A stretch of 64,000 nucleotides of DNA from Drechmeria coniospora (GCF_001625195.1 NC_054389.1:3530520-3594519); one strand, 5' to 3'. Shown: positions 1 to 12,470, counted from the stretch's first letter. The notes: generated from the letters alone by a model not told the origin. Made by a program: numbers and translations.

Positions 1-1469
1 GAGTTCATGTTCCAGATCGACGCCGACACTGTCGTCGCCCCTGACTCGGCCACGCGCATGGTCTCGGCCTTCCTTGACGACACTCGCCTGATCGCATGTT
101 GCGGCGAGACGGCTCTGACGAACGCCAAGTCATCCTTCATCACCATGATCCAGGTCTACGAGTACTACATCTCCCACAACCTGTCCAAGGCGTTCGAGAG
201 CTTGTTCGGTTCCGTCACCTGCTTGCCCGGCTGCTTCTCCATGTATCGGATCCGTGCCGCCGAGACTGGCAAGCCGCTGTTTGTCAGCCGCGAGGTGGTC
301 GAGTCGTACGCGACAATTCGTGTCGATACGCTGCACATGAAAAATCTGCTACACCTAGGCGAAGATCGCTACCTGACAACGCTGCTGCTGAAGTACCACT
401 CCAAGTACAAGACCAAGTATCTCTTCTCGGCCCATGCTTGGACGATTGCCCCCGACTCCTGGGCCGTCTTTCTCTCACAGCGACGTCGCTGGATCAACTC
501 GACGGTGCATAATCTGATGGAGCTCATCCCCATGAACCAGCTCTGCGGTTTCTGCTGCTTCAGCATGCGCTTCATCGTCTTCATTGACCTGCTCAGCACC
601 GTCGTCCAACCCGTCACGATCGGGTACATTGTCTACCTCATTGTTCTCGTCTCGACAAAGGCCACAGTTGTGCCGATAACGGCCTTCGTTCTGCTCGGTG
701 CCATCTACGGTCTTCAGGCCATCATTTTCATCCTTCGCCGCAAGTGGGAGATGGTCGGCTGGATGATATTGTACGTCCTGGCCATTCCTGTCTTCAGCTT
801 TGGCCTGCCGTTGTATGCCTTCTGGCACATGGACGACTTCAACTGGGGTAACACGCGAGTCGTTGCCGGCGAAAACGGCAAGAAGGTTGTCATCACGGAT
901 GAGGGCAAATTCGATCCAAGCTCGATCCCTCGCAAGAAGTGGGAGGAGTATCAGGCAGAGCTCTGGGAGACGCAGACGTCACGCGACGATGCGCGCTCCG
1001 AAGTTTCGGGCTTCAGCTACGGCACCAAGGCGCACGCGCTCGTGTCCGAGTACGCCTTTCCGAGTAGGCCAAACTCCACGGCAGGTTTCGCGGCTCAACC
1101 TTCGATGGCTCATCTGCCGTACGACTCACGCAACGCATCGCGCATGTCCCTGGCCGCCTCCGACATGGGCGCCAACCGCATGAGCCACTTTGGTGGCTCG
1201 CAGTTCTTCAGCCCTGAAGACATGGTAGGGCTACCTAGCGACGATGCCCTGCTAGCCGAGATTCGCGACATCCTCAAGACGGCAGACTTGATGTCGGTGA
1301 CGAAGAAGGGCGTCAAGCAAGAGCTGGAGCGTCGTTTCGACGTCCCCTTGGATGCAAAGCGTGCATACATCAACAGTGGTAAGTGTGGCATCTACCTGGT
1401 CGGATGGTGCAGATGAACTAATCAATTCCACCCGCAGCCACCGAAGCTCTCCTCTCTGGCCAACTCTAA
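1..1469 (+). CDS. Chitin synthase, class V/VII type (C-terminal part)
   Basis: This is the 3' part of a membrane chitin synthase that polymerises UDP-GlcNAc into cell-wall chitin; the 5' end lies outside the window. The frame is open from base 1. Exons are 1-1378 and 1438-1469. The 59-nt intron has a GTAAGT donor, an AACTAATC branch site and a GCAG acceptor, and splicing ends the protein in ALLSGQL. Visible family-2 glycosyltransferase motifs are QIDADT (nt 13-30), [14 protein letters not shown] and QRRRW (nt 478-492). Several membrane segments and a Ser-rich linker follow. The last 60 or so residues form a DEK_C-like domain, which marks the myosin-motor chitin synthases of classes V and VII. 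The motor domain would lie upstream, unseen. The gene converges on URB1. Class V versus VII is not decided. Confidence 0.93.
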
Positions 1470-1953
1470 TGCCATCAACCCTGCAACCTTCCTCCTGACT
1501 TGTAATGTCGATGCACGGACAGACGGAATCAATGTTCGTTCACCATTAGGACGTGGGAAAGGACAAGGACGGGGTTCCAGGCGGCGCGGAGTAACCAAAC
1601 CTATCTATCGTCCTTGCGACTACCAGGACATGTCCTACCCATGCTGCATAATCATGGGACCAGGCAGGCAAGGCACTATCATTGGAGCGGGTGGAATATA
1701 AGCCGATGGATTTTTCGAGGGCTTCGAAGGGAAGCGTTTATGTTTGATTTTGGCGTTTTCTTCACCCTGAACGGGGTCATTTTTTTACATGCAGAACAAT
1801 TCGCAGGTATAATGATATAATTGGATATTTCTTCAATTCCACATCTCCTTGACGTTGACTTCAGGGGTATGATCAGTGCTCATGCACGTCCTCGAATCGA
1901 TGGTGGATGCATCGAGATTGAGTGAAATCTACCAGGCCGATTGTGTATTGCAA
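1470..1953. other. Intergenic, convergent 3' ends
   Basis: This is the tail-to-tail gap between the chitin synthase and URB1. A T-rich stretch lies near 1745-1830. I see no gene, repeat or RNA structure in it. Confidence 0.6.
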
Positions 1954-4900
1954 TTATTCTAATTGCTTCACTTCTGAAACCTGCCCCCCCTGAATGAGGG
2001 TTTTGATACCTCCGTTGCTCCATTTTATAACCGTTTCCTGGTCGCACGTCTCCCAAAGGCGCATCGTCAGACCCTGGTATACAGCGGCCTCCTCCATCCG
2101 ACCAAAGGCTGCCTGTTGTGCATCCAGCCAGCTGAACATGCCGAATCTCGTGGCAAGGGTCGTGCTCCCCTCATCTAGGCACGAGGTGCGGTATATTATT
2201 TTTTGTATCCTCGTTCGAAGGTTGACTCGAAGGAACGGGTTACTGGCCAGTCCGAGGATCTTTTCGAACCATTTCTTTTTATGAAAGACGCCGAGATCGA
2301 AGGCTGTTTGAAGACTGTCGAGAAGATATGCGAGAAGCCAGGTCAATTCGGCATAGTACTTGTCGTCCTCGGAAGGTTCCCCGTGAAGAATGTCGTGTGC
2401 CAGTGGCAGCTTCTCCAGTGACCAGACCGGGCTGCGAGTCAAGAAGGAGTTGATCTTTGGATACAAGGGATGCAATGGCTCTCGCAACACCTGGATGGCA
2501 TGGATTGCAAATGCCGTGAAAGCCGATGGGACGGGGCCATGCTCCACCGGGACCTTGCACGATTCGGTCAGCTCCGACAGGAGGAGCCATATTTGGGCAT
2601 GTCCCTCTTGCGAGGACTCCTTGATCTGAGCCGCCAATTTCAAGATGTTGGTGAGGGATTCTTTGCGGATGCTGGTGTGAGGCGAAGACAGGAGGCGTAT
2701 GAGACTCGTCGCCCACCCATCCTCCACCAGATCATCCACACTTATGGACGCCCACTTGGTCAGTGCTGAGGCATCGGCGCTTTCGGGAAAGGGGGTGTGA
2801 AGCATGCCGTGAAGGTCGGATTCACTGAGCGCCGGAGTCGAACCGGCTGCTGCGTTTGCGACGGCTCCACCATCGACATCCAGGCTCGGGTCGTCATCAG
2901 CTCTCAAAGCATCAAGGTCGCGGGCATCACCGAGCCGTGCCATCTTCGCGCTTTTGGATGACAACTGAGTGCGCAATGTTTGATGCAGGTGTTGCAGAAG
3001 TGGGCTCTCGCCTTCCCAGATGTGACAGGCGTTAAAATAGAGCGAGATGAATCGTGCGAGGGGACGGACTGCCACCGTTTCTGTCGTGCCCGTCGCGTAG
3101 CCGATCTGCTCGGCAAAGGCAAAGCTCAACAGAGACGGCGGGCAGGCCTCGGGTGGCATGTCGACCTGGCCTGCATGGGAGTGGGATATCAGCTGATCGA
3201 GATACTTGATGGGTGAATTGGCGCACCGGCTGATGCAGTTGTCGACAAAGTTCCAGATGGTGTCAGCCTCCTTCGCGTCGGCATCGTTGACGGCACATCG
3301 CAACGCTCGGAGGAGTGGCCTCAGAGCTACGGAAGGACAGACAAGCTGGTTCTCGACGGCGACGTCGGATAGGATGCTTCTCAGTTGACGATGAGGAGCA
3401 TCGCGTCCGTCACCAGACAGGAGGCGGAGAAGAGCAGTGAAGGCGGATAACGAGGTGTACTCCCCAAGGCCGTCCATCTTGACGAACCACCTCATGCCTG
3501 GAGAGTAGCTGGCGATATGGACAAGACTTTCCAACTCCATTGCGGCCAAGGACTTGATGCCCGGCTCGTGGCTGTCGCGGTACAGCCCCTTGAGGGTGTC
3601 GACGAGCAGGGCGGAGACGTCAAAGTTGGCGGCGAGGGCGACGCGAGGAATCACCTCGTAGTAAAGCCGCAGCAGGCGACTCGCCAGAGCCTTGTGCAAG
3701 GCATTCTCGGGCGGGATGCTCCTGTAGCAGCGAACGATTTCCTTCATATCGGGTGCTCGTTGGCAGAACGAGTCCAGCAGTTTCCGAGCAGCCTCGGACC
3801 ATGGCGAGTTTCGATGTCTCGACGAGCTTGAATGGAGCATCTTGACGGCTACGTCGAGCTTCTCCAGCGCGGCCACGAGAATTCTGGTGGCGAAGAAGGA
3901 GGTGAGATTGGATTTGGGCGACAGGCATCGGACGAGCACCTTTTCGTTGATGGCGGGCGGCAGGATGGTGTCCAGGACGATCGAGGTTGGAGGGGGGCCA
4001 GCGGCGCAGCGGGTGGCATCTCCGAACGAAGGGGGTAGCGGTATGGTCATGGTGCTGAAGAGAAAGGACGCGTAGCCGATCCAAGTCATGGAAAGCCTCG
4101 GCTCAAAGGTGAAGGAGCGGTTGTTGTAGAAGTAGTCGGCTATGAGCTCGGGCGCAGCCGTGAAGATGGCGACGAGAAGCTCGCTGTGCTTCAGGCTGGA
4201 CCATGGCCTAAGTTTGGCAGCGAACTCGGACAAGACAAAGTTGAACACGCGGGTTCGACGCTGCGACGCATCCGCATCATGGTCGCCCTGGGCTTTGCTG
4301 CCATTCAGGTGCCCATCGTCGCCATCATCCTTCGGGTAAAGACCTTTGTACGGATACAGCACGCCGGCGGCGGGTGTTGTGCAGAGAAACAGGAGGAACT
4401 GGTGGACCTTGTCGACGACGGTCTCTCTCTGGTCCGCACCGTGAGCCGGGCAGGTGTAGCCATAGAGGGCCAAGAACCGGAGGAGGGTTTTGGTGTTGAA
4501 GTTCCTGAACTTGAGCTCTCGGGGGATCTTCATGTCCATCAGGAGGTGAGATTTGAGGCCATCGATGATCTCCAAGACGAGAGAAGGCGGGTCGGACTTG
4601 ATCATATAGGTCAGATGGGACAGGTGCTCGCGTTGAGCCAGCAGCTCCTTCCGTCCTTGCGAGTGTAGGTATTTGAGGCAGGTCAGGAAGAAGCGGACGG
4701 CGTTCGTTCGGACGGATGCCTTCCGACCATCATCGGGGCTTGCGTCCGGGGCGTGACCGAGCTCAAGATTCCTGCCGAGGGAGGCGAAGGTGTGGGCCCT
4801 TTCGCGAAAGAACTTCCTTGCGCAGACGCCACCGTCGAGGCTGACGGCCTCTCGTAGGAGACGCAGGGTGGGGGAGATGACGAAGGCCTTGCTCTTTTCG

Positions 4901-5534
4901 GAGGTGAGGTTCTTGACCAGCGACTTGAGTTGTCGTTCCTGCAGAAGGGTGTGACAAAGGCCAAGGCCATGGGAGACAAGATGGAGAGACTCGGAGACGA
5001 CGCGCAACAGCAGAGCTAGGACGACGGCGACGGAGGACATGACGCCATGGTCGCCGACTTGAGCGGCAAACGACCACATGTCCATGATGTCGCCGAGAAA
5101 GACAGCGTCGTCGCCAGCGTCTCGGGGTTTGACAGCGTCCAGGTATTGCTGCAAGATGACGAGGTTGGCTTTCCGGACGTCACGGCTGGCGTCGGCGTCG
5201 GCATCGGCTTCAGCGATGATATCGTCAAGGAGCTTCTTGAACGATTGAAGGCCTGCGAGGTCTCGCGAAGTTAGCATACCATCGTACAGTGTCGTCGTAC
5301 TGCGAGCGATAGACGGGCGGGATGGGGGGAGGTCGGCGATCATGGAATGGATGGGGGTGACTTGCCATGGCGTGCTCGTCGCAGGTCCTGATCAAAGGAC
5401 AGCAATTGGCGTAGGTGGTCGGCCGAGGTGACTGCTTCACCAGTGGGAGCGTCGACGGTAAGGTCGTGGGTGAGTTTCTGCCGTTTGCGAAAGGCAGCCG
5501 CGCCGTCGGCGCCCATCGAGGCTCTTTTACCCAT
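1954..5534 (-). CDS. URB1: Nucleolar pre-ribosomal-associated protein 1 (Urb1/Npa1)
   Basis: Urb1/Npa1 is a nucleolar scaffold acting in early 60S pre-ribosomal particles. Two exons fit: 5534-5366 and 5252-1954, giving about 1155 residues, the usual size in filamentous fungi. Exon 1 starts at MGKRASMG, has a basic KRQK patch, and ends in RARHG. Exon 2 continues LQSFKKLLDDII and includes the family-like segment CTTPAAGVLYPYKGLYPK (near residue 350). The protein is almost all helical-repeat in character, with no catalytic motif. The intron (5365-5253) begins GCAAGT and ends CGCAG with a GCTAAC branch site, so it is a GC-AG intron; no GT donor in phase gives the expected junction. The ATG at 5343 inside the intron is a weaker alternative start that would lose exon 1. 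Confidence 0.9.
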
Positions 5535-8117
5535 AGTGGGAAGCTAAGGATGGTCGAGGAGATGCTGGACCAGACGGGGCAGCCAAGCTGGGCTGCTACG
5601 ACGGGTTGCTCCGAATGGATGAGCAAATGGCCATCCCGTTACGAACGAAGCCGTTGTCGACGATCGAACTTTTGGAGCATCTTTGGAATACTGCCGCCGT
5701 TCACCGCCTTTTGACCACCCTCATATGGCCCCGCCGCTCGCCATACCACGGCCCCACCATTTCCTCGGTGAGCGACCGTTTCCTCGTTGAGCGACTACAG
5801 TATTTCCTCGGTGAGCGTTTTGTGACGCGGTGACGCAGGCAATGGAGGCGCACGGGCATATACTGTAAGCAAGGCAAGTGGCTGCTATGAGGATATGCAC
5901 ATGCACATATGTATACAAAAGGACTACAGTAGGTATAGATTTATTATCCGAATGCGCATGCAGTATTATTATTTGCATTCCATTGCATTCCATATACGCT
6001 ATGGTGCGGAAATTTGCCCACCATGCACTTGTTCGATGTCGGTGTAGCAATAGTAGTTCAAGTTCATTGGTGTACCTTTCTTGGTTCTGGGTGGTGGGAG
6101 AGGTGTTCTACAAGTAATACTTACTTATTGTACAGAGTGTTCGGAGTAGTCCGTATACTTACCATGTGCATGTGCTCCGTACTCCATATCAGTACTTAAT
6201 AATTCCATGCGTACGGAGCACTGTAAGTAATACGGCAATACCACAACCAAGTCACCCATGGACCTTTATGGCTTGCTTGGACTCGACTTGCTCCCCGACT
6301 CCGCCAGCTCCATGGCATGTGGGAATGCATATCCGTACAAGACTGGGTGCGCCATACTCACGCATGCGCTGTATTGTTCCTCGCACGGAGGCTAGAATAC
6401 CTATCAGGATACGGAGTACAAGTATTATAAGTACACTGCCACCCTTTCCAACGAACAAGCGACGCAAGGGGCAAGCCGGTGACCTCACGACGTTACAATC
6501 GACCCACTACCCACCACCCACATCCATGCCCATCTACCCGACCCGCGTGCACGTGCGACATAAGTACAGTACCTCCTCCATTGTTGTGCTCGCAACCATT
6601 CTGGACCATGTCCATGTCCGCCTCTGCTGACTTCTCCCCTTTCTCCCTTCTGATGAGGAGCCAAGGGCTGCTTGACTGCCGTCGGGCTCTTGGGACAACC
6701 ACCATCTTGCACGCCAGCAACATGGCGGCACGAAAGGAAATAACCCGAGGGTGTCGAGTGTCGCTGCCGCTGCCGACAGGTTCCAACCGCAGCAGGTCAC
6801 CTTGACCATGTCATGCGGTCCCCTCATACGACTCACGCACAAGATGGACCCCCTCCATGCCGGCGGCCCGGCGAGTGCGAGCACGAGCTCGAGCATGGCT
6901 CATCGAGGCGATAAGCGGACCACCATCAAAGCGGAGGATGGGTGCATGGGCCAGGCATGGGCCGGGGAGGGGCCGAATAATGTCAAGTCTCCCTGCTCTT
7001 GGGTCCCAGCGGCGAAGTTGGTAAGGAAGAAAGGACGTTAGCTTCCTGGAAAGCAGCAGGTACCACCATCGACAGCGGTGCAGCCCTCATCTCGTCGCCT
7101 CACCCCCCTTTGCTTTCTAGGCGGTGCTCGCGCCATCCCTCTCTCGTCTCCACCTTCTGTCGTGGACACGAGACGGTGGAAGAACTGAGCCCTTCCCAAA
7201 GAGCACTGCGGCATCGTGGCAACGGCCGCCCATAGTGGGTGATGGCACTCGTCGGCTGTTCTCTCTTCAGTGCAAGCATGCGGCTGCTACCGTGCTCGCA
7301 CTCGTTTGCGCGAGAAGCAGCGGCAGTAGCAAAAGAAGTAGCAACAGCAGTAGCGGACGCAGTGAATATCGATGGCGCGAAGCGAGCACCGAGGCACAAA
7401 ATCGGCATCCATCTGAGTGGACCGGATGACGGCGAATCACGCGATGGATGTCTGTCTACTTACAGTATGCATGTGAGGCAAGCACGTAGATGGTTGGCTG
7501 CCATATGGCCCTGGAACATGTCTGCTTGGCGGAAAGCTTCAAGGCCCTTGCTTGCCTTTGGCTGGGTCGATGATGCTGCTGGGTCTGGATGCGTGCCCCA
7601 TACTTGGATGTGTGCCGTTGCCGTCATGCAAACCCCCTGCCATACCTGCAAGCTAAGCGCCGACTGGACGATTGCCTTGCAGTCTCGCAGGCCGAGCTCG
7701 GCCTATCATGACCACCGACCAGCCATCCATCCATCGAAAGGTGCAGTGCAGCACATACCTCCATCCCATCATGAACCGCTCTCGCTCGGTTGGCTGCGCC
7801 GGCTGCTCGCCTGCTCGGCTGCTGCCTCTGGCTGTCGGTCCTCTCACCCATCGTTGGACTGTGGTGCAATGACACCAGGGCTGGCTCGACCGTGCCCGAT
7901 GCAACTTTCAATCACCCTCTTGCTGGCTGCTCGTCGTTCGTTCACTTCCATTCGGATACTGGCCGACCCATCTCCCTTCTTCCACCCTCGACACATCTGC
8001 TTTCCGCACCGCCAGGACCCCTTTTCTTCCATCGGATTTGTACAAAGCTGACCATTCTCCAACCGTACCCTCGCTCTCGACTTCTCAGGCATGACGTCGT
8101 CCTAGCGTCAGTGCAGA
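5535..8117. other. Gene-poor intergenic region
   Basis: This is the upstream region of URB1 and of the hypothetical gene at 8118. It holds three copies of a 16-bp repeat (5760-5817), then A/T-richer DNA with TACTCCGTA-like words (about 5870-6220 and 6405-6425), then GC-rich DNA with chance open frames. The longest frame (7239-8051) has no recognisable motif and odd composition, so I do not call it a gene. Confidence 0.55.
5760..5817. repeat. Three copies of a 16-bp repeat
   Basis: The unit TTTCCTCGGTGAGCGA occurs at 5760-5775, at 5779-5794 (one G-to-T change) and at 5803-5817 (last base missing), separated by 3 and 8 bases. It lies about 230 bp upstream of the URB1 start. Function is unknown; regularly spaced copies could be protein-binding sites or a decayed minisatellite. 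Confidence 0.7.
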
Positions 8118-9545
8118 ATGGGGCACTCGGTTGCTGCTATTTCCGACACCACCTCGGCCAGTTCCTCGTCTCCCACTTCCTGTTGGTTGCCGCTGGCCAC
8201 CTGCCTGAGAAAGAGACGACATTCCGGTGAGCATTCGACCGTGGCCGTCCGAGTTCAAAAGCAGCCCGTTGGGACCCGAAAACGAAGCACGAGTGCTCAC
8301 CGATCGGCTTGGTGTAGACATTGCTGAGCGTCATCTCAGCGTGCGAGCGCCAACATCCCACCCTCCCCGACCGGTTTCTGTGCCCGAGCCGGGGGCTTCC
8401 GAGTCCGGCTGGCGAGAAAAGATGTTGCGGAAGAGGGCGGGCGCGCGCTGCGCGCATGCTGGATCCTCTGGTCGTTTGCAGACCCGGCCAGGTGGCTCAT
8501 CGTGCCGACCCAAAATATCAGGACCCTCCGACTTTTGCCATCTACAATCCGTTGCTCCGCCGGCCCGAAAGGAAAGTCATCTGCCGTCTCACTCGCAGGG
8601 CCATGTTTTGCTGCAGCAGAATTACTTTCAACCTCTGGAGCTGAGCATCCATGCTCCGGCCAAGGCCGATTCATCAGCGCTTGTGCCCCCTGACTCGCCT
8701 CGAGCCGTCCCCAAGAACTCCCTGGCATGCTTGGACCCCTGGGCTGACCAAGTTCACGATCTTGTACGTCGACGGAGCCAGTCATCCATGTCGTTCCACA
8801 TCCCTCGCCGTCTTGTGCCCGGGAGCACGGCACTCGCCCGCCAGGAGGGTGCGGCTGTTGCCCCTGCAAAGCCGCTCAAGCACGAAGACCGTTTTCGTCT
8901 GCGCACGCCGCCGGAGATCGAGGCCATCAAGGAGCGTGTTGCCAGTGCCATGATCGAGATGGAGCTGCTGCAGAAGCGAATCGAGCATGTCAGCGAATGC
9001 CAAAGCCGTTCTGCGCACTCCATCGTGCGCATGAGGCCCGGTACGGACTGCTCGAGTCTTGTTAGCGCCTCGGAGGCTTACAGCAGTCGTTGACAGATCT
9101 GGATCCGGTGCCTGCCACCATCCGAGCCTCGCCGCCGGCCGCGCCCTCGTTTTCAGCGCGACTCAGCGCTGGCTGCGAACGACCACAGACGGCGCCGGCA
9201 CGCCGAGAATGGCCGACCATCGGCCAGACAAGGATGCAGGGCAGCAAAGCTTGCATCTCGAGCAAGCCCGTGCCCCTGTGTCGGGACGGCAACATCCTTC
9301 ATCCCGTCCTGCCTCCTCTGATGACGCGACCGCCGCTGCGCAAGAAGAAGTCATTTCTCTGTCTCTCTCGCATGCCTAAGTCTCTTCCACATGACGACAC
9401 GCGGACCGGCTGCCCGAGCAGCTTGAACATTGATTCCGCGGCCCCTGCTCCTCGATCGACCTGGGGGTTAGAGGGGGGACCGGACGGAAGACGCTGCGCT
9501 CCCCTCGAGTCCAGTCCGACTTGGAGGACGGAGAACGGGGTGTAG
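8118..9545 (+). CDS. Conserved hypothetical protein (RPPLRKKKSF family), 5' structure uncertain
   Basis: I do not know a function. The frame running through 8522-9040 contains WADQVHDLVRRRSQSSMSF and a helical PPEIEAIKERVASAMIEME stretch. A 56-nt intron (9041-9096, GTACGG to GACAG) joins it in phase to 9097-9545, which carries PPAAPSFSARL and RPPLRKKKSF. From memory these segments resemble an uncharacterised Hypocreales protein whose C-terminus is basic and proline-rich. The 5' end is weakly defined: an exon from the ATG at 8118 to 8226, ending at a GTGAGC donor, can be joined in phase at 8318 or 8522. A simple start at the ATG at 8421 is also possible. There is no signal peptide or membrane segment in the core. 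Confidence 0.5.
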
Positions 9546-10378
9546 TCACTTTAGGATGCCAAATGGAAACAACTGTCGAAACGCACGTGCACTGGTAAAG
9601 CAAGCCCACCAAGATGCGAGTGAGGCGACGCAATTCCACATTATGCAAGATGTAGCGGGTAGACTTGACAGGTACGACGGCTCAGCGGTACACACCTTGG
9701 CATTACCGAGCACGATGATGCGCGCAATGCAAACTTTACTCGTTCATGATAGTAGTGTTACTACATGCAAGCATGACTTACTTGTAGTATTATGTATTAT
9801 TGCAACACAGAGCAGTAGTCGCTGTGTTGTGCAACGTCGTGAAATGCCCAGTATGAGATACTAGCATCCGTCGTAAGTGTACTTGTACTCGTACAGTAAT
9901 AATACTCCATACTGTAAGGTACCTACCTTAGTATATATATATACCTAGTATACAGTATGTGCTTACTCCGTACTTGTAATAGCTATTAACTGTCGCTGGT
10001 GTACGGAGTGCTTACTGTAGAGCTGGTGTTGGAGCAGCGTACTCGGTACTCCGTACCGTACTGTACAGTAAGTACTGTCGATTCCCTTGAAGGACCCACT
10101 TCTTGTCCAAGCACCATAGGCACTAGCAGCAGCTAAGCTTAGCCCACCACCTGCTAAAGCTGTGGCTGTCGATGAGTGCCCGCGTCCGAAAGCTGTCATC
10201 ATCAACTCAACCATGAACGACGGTCCAACCAACATTGTCACGCAGACTTGACCATCCGATTGACCATCCGATTGACCATCCACTCCATCTTCCAGGCATT
10301 TTTCATTGTCCACGTCAAAGGGATACTCCCAACGCCAGCCAGTCTTTAGAAACTGCAAGCAACTTCTACCAGTTCTTC
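9546..10378. other. Intergenic, GTAC-word rich
   Basis: No gene seen. From about 9870 to 10080 the DNA is dense in TACTCCGTA, GTACTTGTAC and related words. Three tandem 12-bp units of TTGACCATCCGA lie at about 10248-10282, roughly 100 bp before the Yip1-family start. Confidence 0.6.
10248..10282. repeat. Three tandem copies of a 12-bp unit
   Basis: TTGACCATCCGA repeats at 10248, 10260 and 10272, the last copy truncated. It is a short perfect tandem array in the probable 5' leader or promoter of the Yip1-family gene. Confidence 0.7.
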
Positions 10379-11507
10379 ATGTCTGGCCCCGGATATGACG
10401 CCGTCGTGGACGTGGATGACGAGGTAGGCATTCGATAGGCATTGGCAAGGCCGCAACAAAGGGGGCGGGAGGGCTGCGAGATGGAAGAAACGATTGGACA
10501 ATCCTGATTTGGGCCGAATGCTTGCTAACGACTGCATCGCCTTTGCGCAGGGGGATCTCGGCCACACGGATCTTCAGGAAGATCTCGAATTCCACAACTC
10601 CGACTTCAACGCAGCACCCAGTGGCCGCAAAGGTCCTTCGTCGACCCTCCCGCCACCCGTGACGAGCGCATCCTCGTCCTCCTCCAAGCGCTTCCTCTGG
10701 ACCGTGTCATTTTACGCCCAATTCTTCGACGTCGACACCTCGGCCGTCCTCTCCCGCTGCTGGGCCGCCCTCTTCCCGCGCGCAAACTTTCTCGATGTGC
10801 TCGAAGGCAACCCTGACCTGTACGGGCCCTTTTGGATCGCCACGACAGTGGTGTTGATTCTGTTCCTCGGCGGGACAATCAGCCAGTATCTTTCGTCGAC
10901 GGGCATGACACCTTTCGCATACGACTTTCGGCTTCTGAGCGGTACGTAGCAGCCTACCTGCCGCCCCCAGCTCCGGAGGAGGAGCAGGCACGGGCAAGGT
11001 TGGCAAGATTGTCCAAAAACTTACGGTATATACATAGGTGCCGCTGGTCTCATCTACGGATACACCCTCTTCATTCCCGTCGCCCTCTTCCTCGCTCTCC
11101 GATACTTTGGCAGCGAATCGGCCAACCTGCTCGAGTGCTGGGCACTGTACGGCTACTCCAACCTAGTCTGGATCGCAGTCGCCGCAATCAGCTGGTCGCC
11201 CGTCACGATTCTTAACTGGATTTTTGTCGGCCTAGGTTTCGGAATGTCGGTCGCCTTCCTCGTTCGCAACCTGTACCCAGTTTTGAGCGCCACCGACCGT
11301 CAGGTCAGCAAGTCGCTGCTCATCATCGTTGTGCTCCTACACGCCGGCCTATCGCTCACCATAAAGATCCTCTTCTTCGCCCATGGCAGCCCTGTGGCAT
11401 CGACTCCCGTCGACGCCCCCTCTGGCCAACCGACCGGGCCGACAGACCCGACAGGGCCGGCTGGAAACCAAACGGAGCCCATAGGCAGCCGCATGCTCTT
11501 GCTGTAA
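10379..11507 (+). CDS. Yip1-family Golgi/ER membrane protein (YIPF1/2-like)
   Basis: Yip1-domain proteins are five-pass membrane proteins of the early secretory pathway that bind Rab GTPases. Exons 10379-10423, 10551-10941 and 11038-11507 join in phase to give 301 residues. Both introns are canonical: GTAGGC to GCGCAG with a GCTAACG branch site, and GTACGT to CATAG. The N-terminal third is soluble (DLQEDLEFHNSDF). The YIP1 signature follows, with DLYGPFW then hydrophobic segments including FLGGTI, GAAGLIYGY, LFIPVALFLALRYFG and WALYGYS. About five membrane segments can be counted. The tail is a Pro/Thr/Gly stretch with PTGPTDPTGP. The length and tail resemble YIPF1/YIPF2 more than Yip1 itself. 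Confidence 0.88.
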
Positions 11508-11739
11508 GCTGCGAGGGGCGCTGCTGGCGGTATGGATGTACAGGCGGACGGAGAGGAAATGGGAAGGGACTTGTGTGGAATATTGCGATTACTCTGGCGC
11601 AGCAGGGAGACGAAGACATTTCAGCATCGGACTGAGCGCTCCATCTGACGCACGCGTGAACACGTGCCCGCCGTATCTTGCCTTGTACCCTTTTTTGTGT
11701 CCCTTCGTCCTCCTCCCTCTCTCACGCCTGTCGTTCGTC

Positions 11740-12470
11740 CTACGCTTTCTCGACTGGCCCACCCTGCGATTCCCAGTCGAGCCAGCTTCCCGGGTACTCG
11801 CCAACCTTGTTCCAGCCGGCGTGCTTGGCCAGTGCAGCCGCGGATCGAGCGCGCACCCCGGCCTTGCAGTAGAAAAGTAGCGTCGCATCGCGCGGCGGCC
11901 GATCGAATCCGTACATATCTTGGAAGTCGTCATCGGACAGGTGAAAGCTCTGGACGGCGGAGGTGATGGGTATGTTGATGGCGCCGGGGATCTTGCCCGT
12001 CGAATGGAGTTCATCAGGCTCGCGGACATCTGCCGAAGGATTAGTCGAGAGAAGAGCTCGTATTTAGCCACCTTGACCTGCCAGAGCCTGGCCTGCCTTG
12101 GTGTCTGCCTTGTGTGCGCCCGCGGCCGGGTATCGGGGATCGAGATGGGATATTGGAGCACGAATCAGGGAAACGGACCAACGATGACGACCTTCTGGGA
12201 TTCACCCTCGCTCGGCTTCTTGCTTGCTTCCACGACCTGTCTGACATCATCAAAGCTCCAGATCGAGCTGGCTGGAGCCGCACCATCCTCGCCACTACTG
12301 GCAGAGTACCATCGTTGTGTCGACGAAGCGGTGGCGGTGCTTGCGGTTGGCGCCGCTGAAGCCGTGCCGAGACACCACCGAACGCTCTGCACTGGCAGAA
12401 GCCGCCGTCTGGGTTGTCTCAGGAGAGTCGAGGGGACTGCCCTGGCCAGTCCTCGGAGCGCCGCTGCCAT
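11740..12470 (-). CDS. Single-domain rhodanese (thiosulfate sulfurtransferase), mitochondrial
   Basis: Rhodaneses move a sulfane sulfur from a donor such as thiosulfate or glutathione persulfide onto a thiol acceptor. Exons 12470-12179 and 12029-11740 join in phase to give 193 residues. The 149-nt intron has a GTCCGT donor and a GACTAATCC branch site. The N-terminus (MAAALRGLARAVPSTLLRQ) is Arg/Ala-rich without acids, a typical mitochondrial presequence. The rhodanese fold starts at SSIWSFDDV, passes through DVREPDELHSTGKIPGA (from residue 98), and places the catalytic cysteine near residue 152 in YCKAGVRARS. The closest known type is yeast Rdl2 and its fungal homologues. The GTCCGT donor is the weak point, but the phase and the IVDVRE join are convincing. 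Confidence 0.88.

Noticed and set aside
7239..8051. A 270-residue open frame in the gene-poor 5.5-8.1 kb stretch
   Set aside because: Composition is Cys/His/Trp-rich in a chance-like way, no motif, signal or splice context; long random frames are common in GC-rich DNA.
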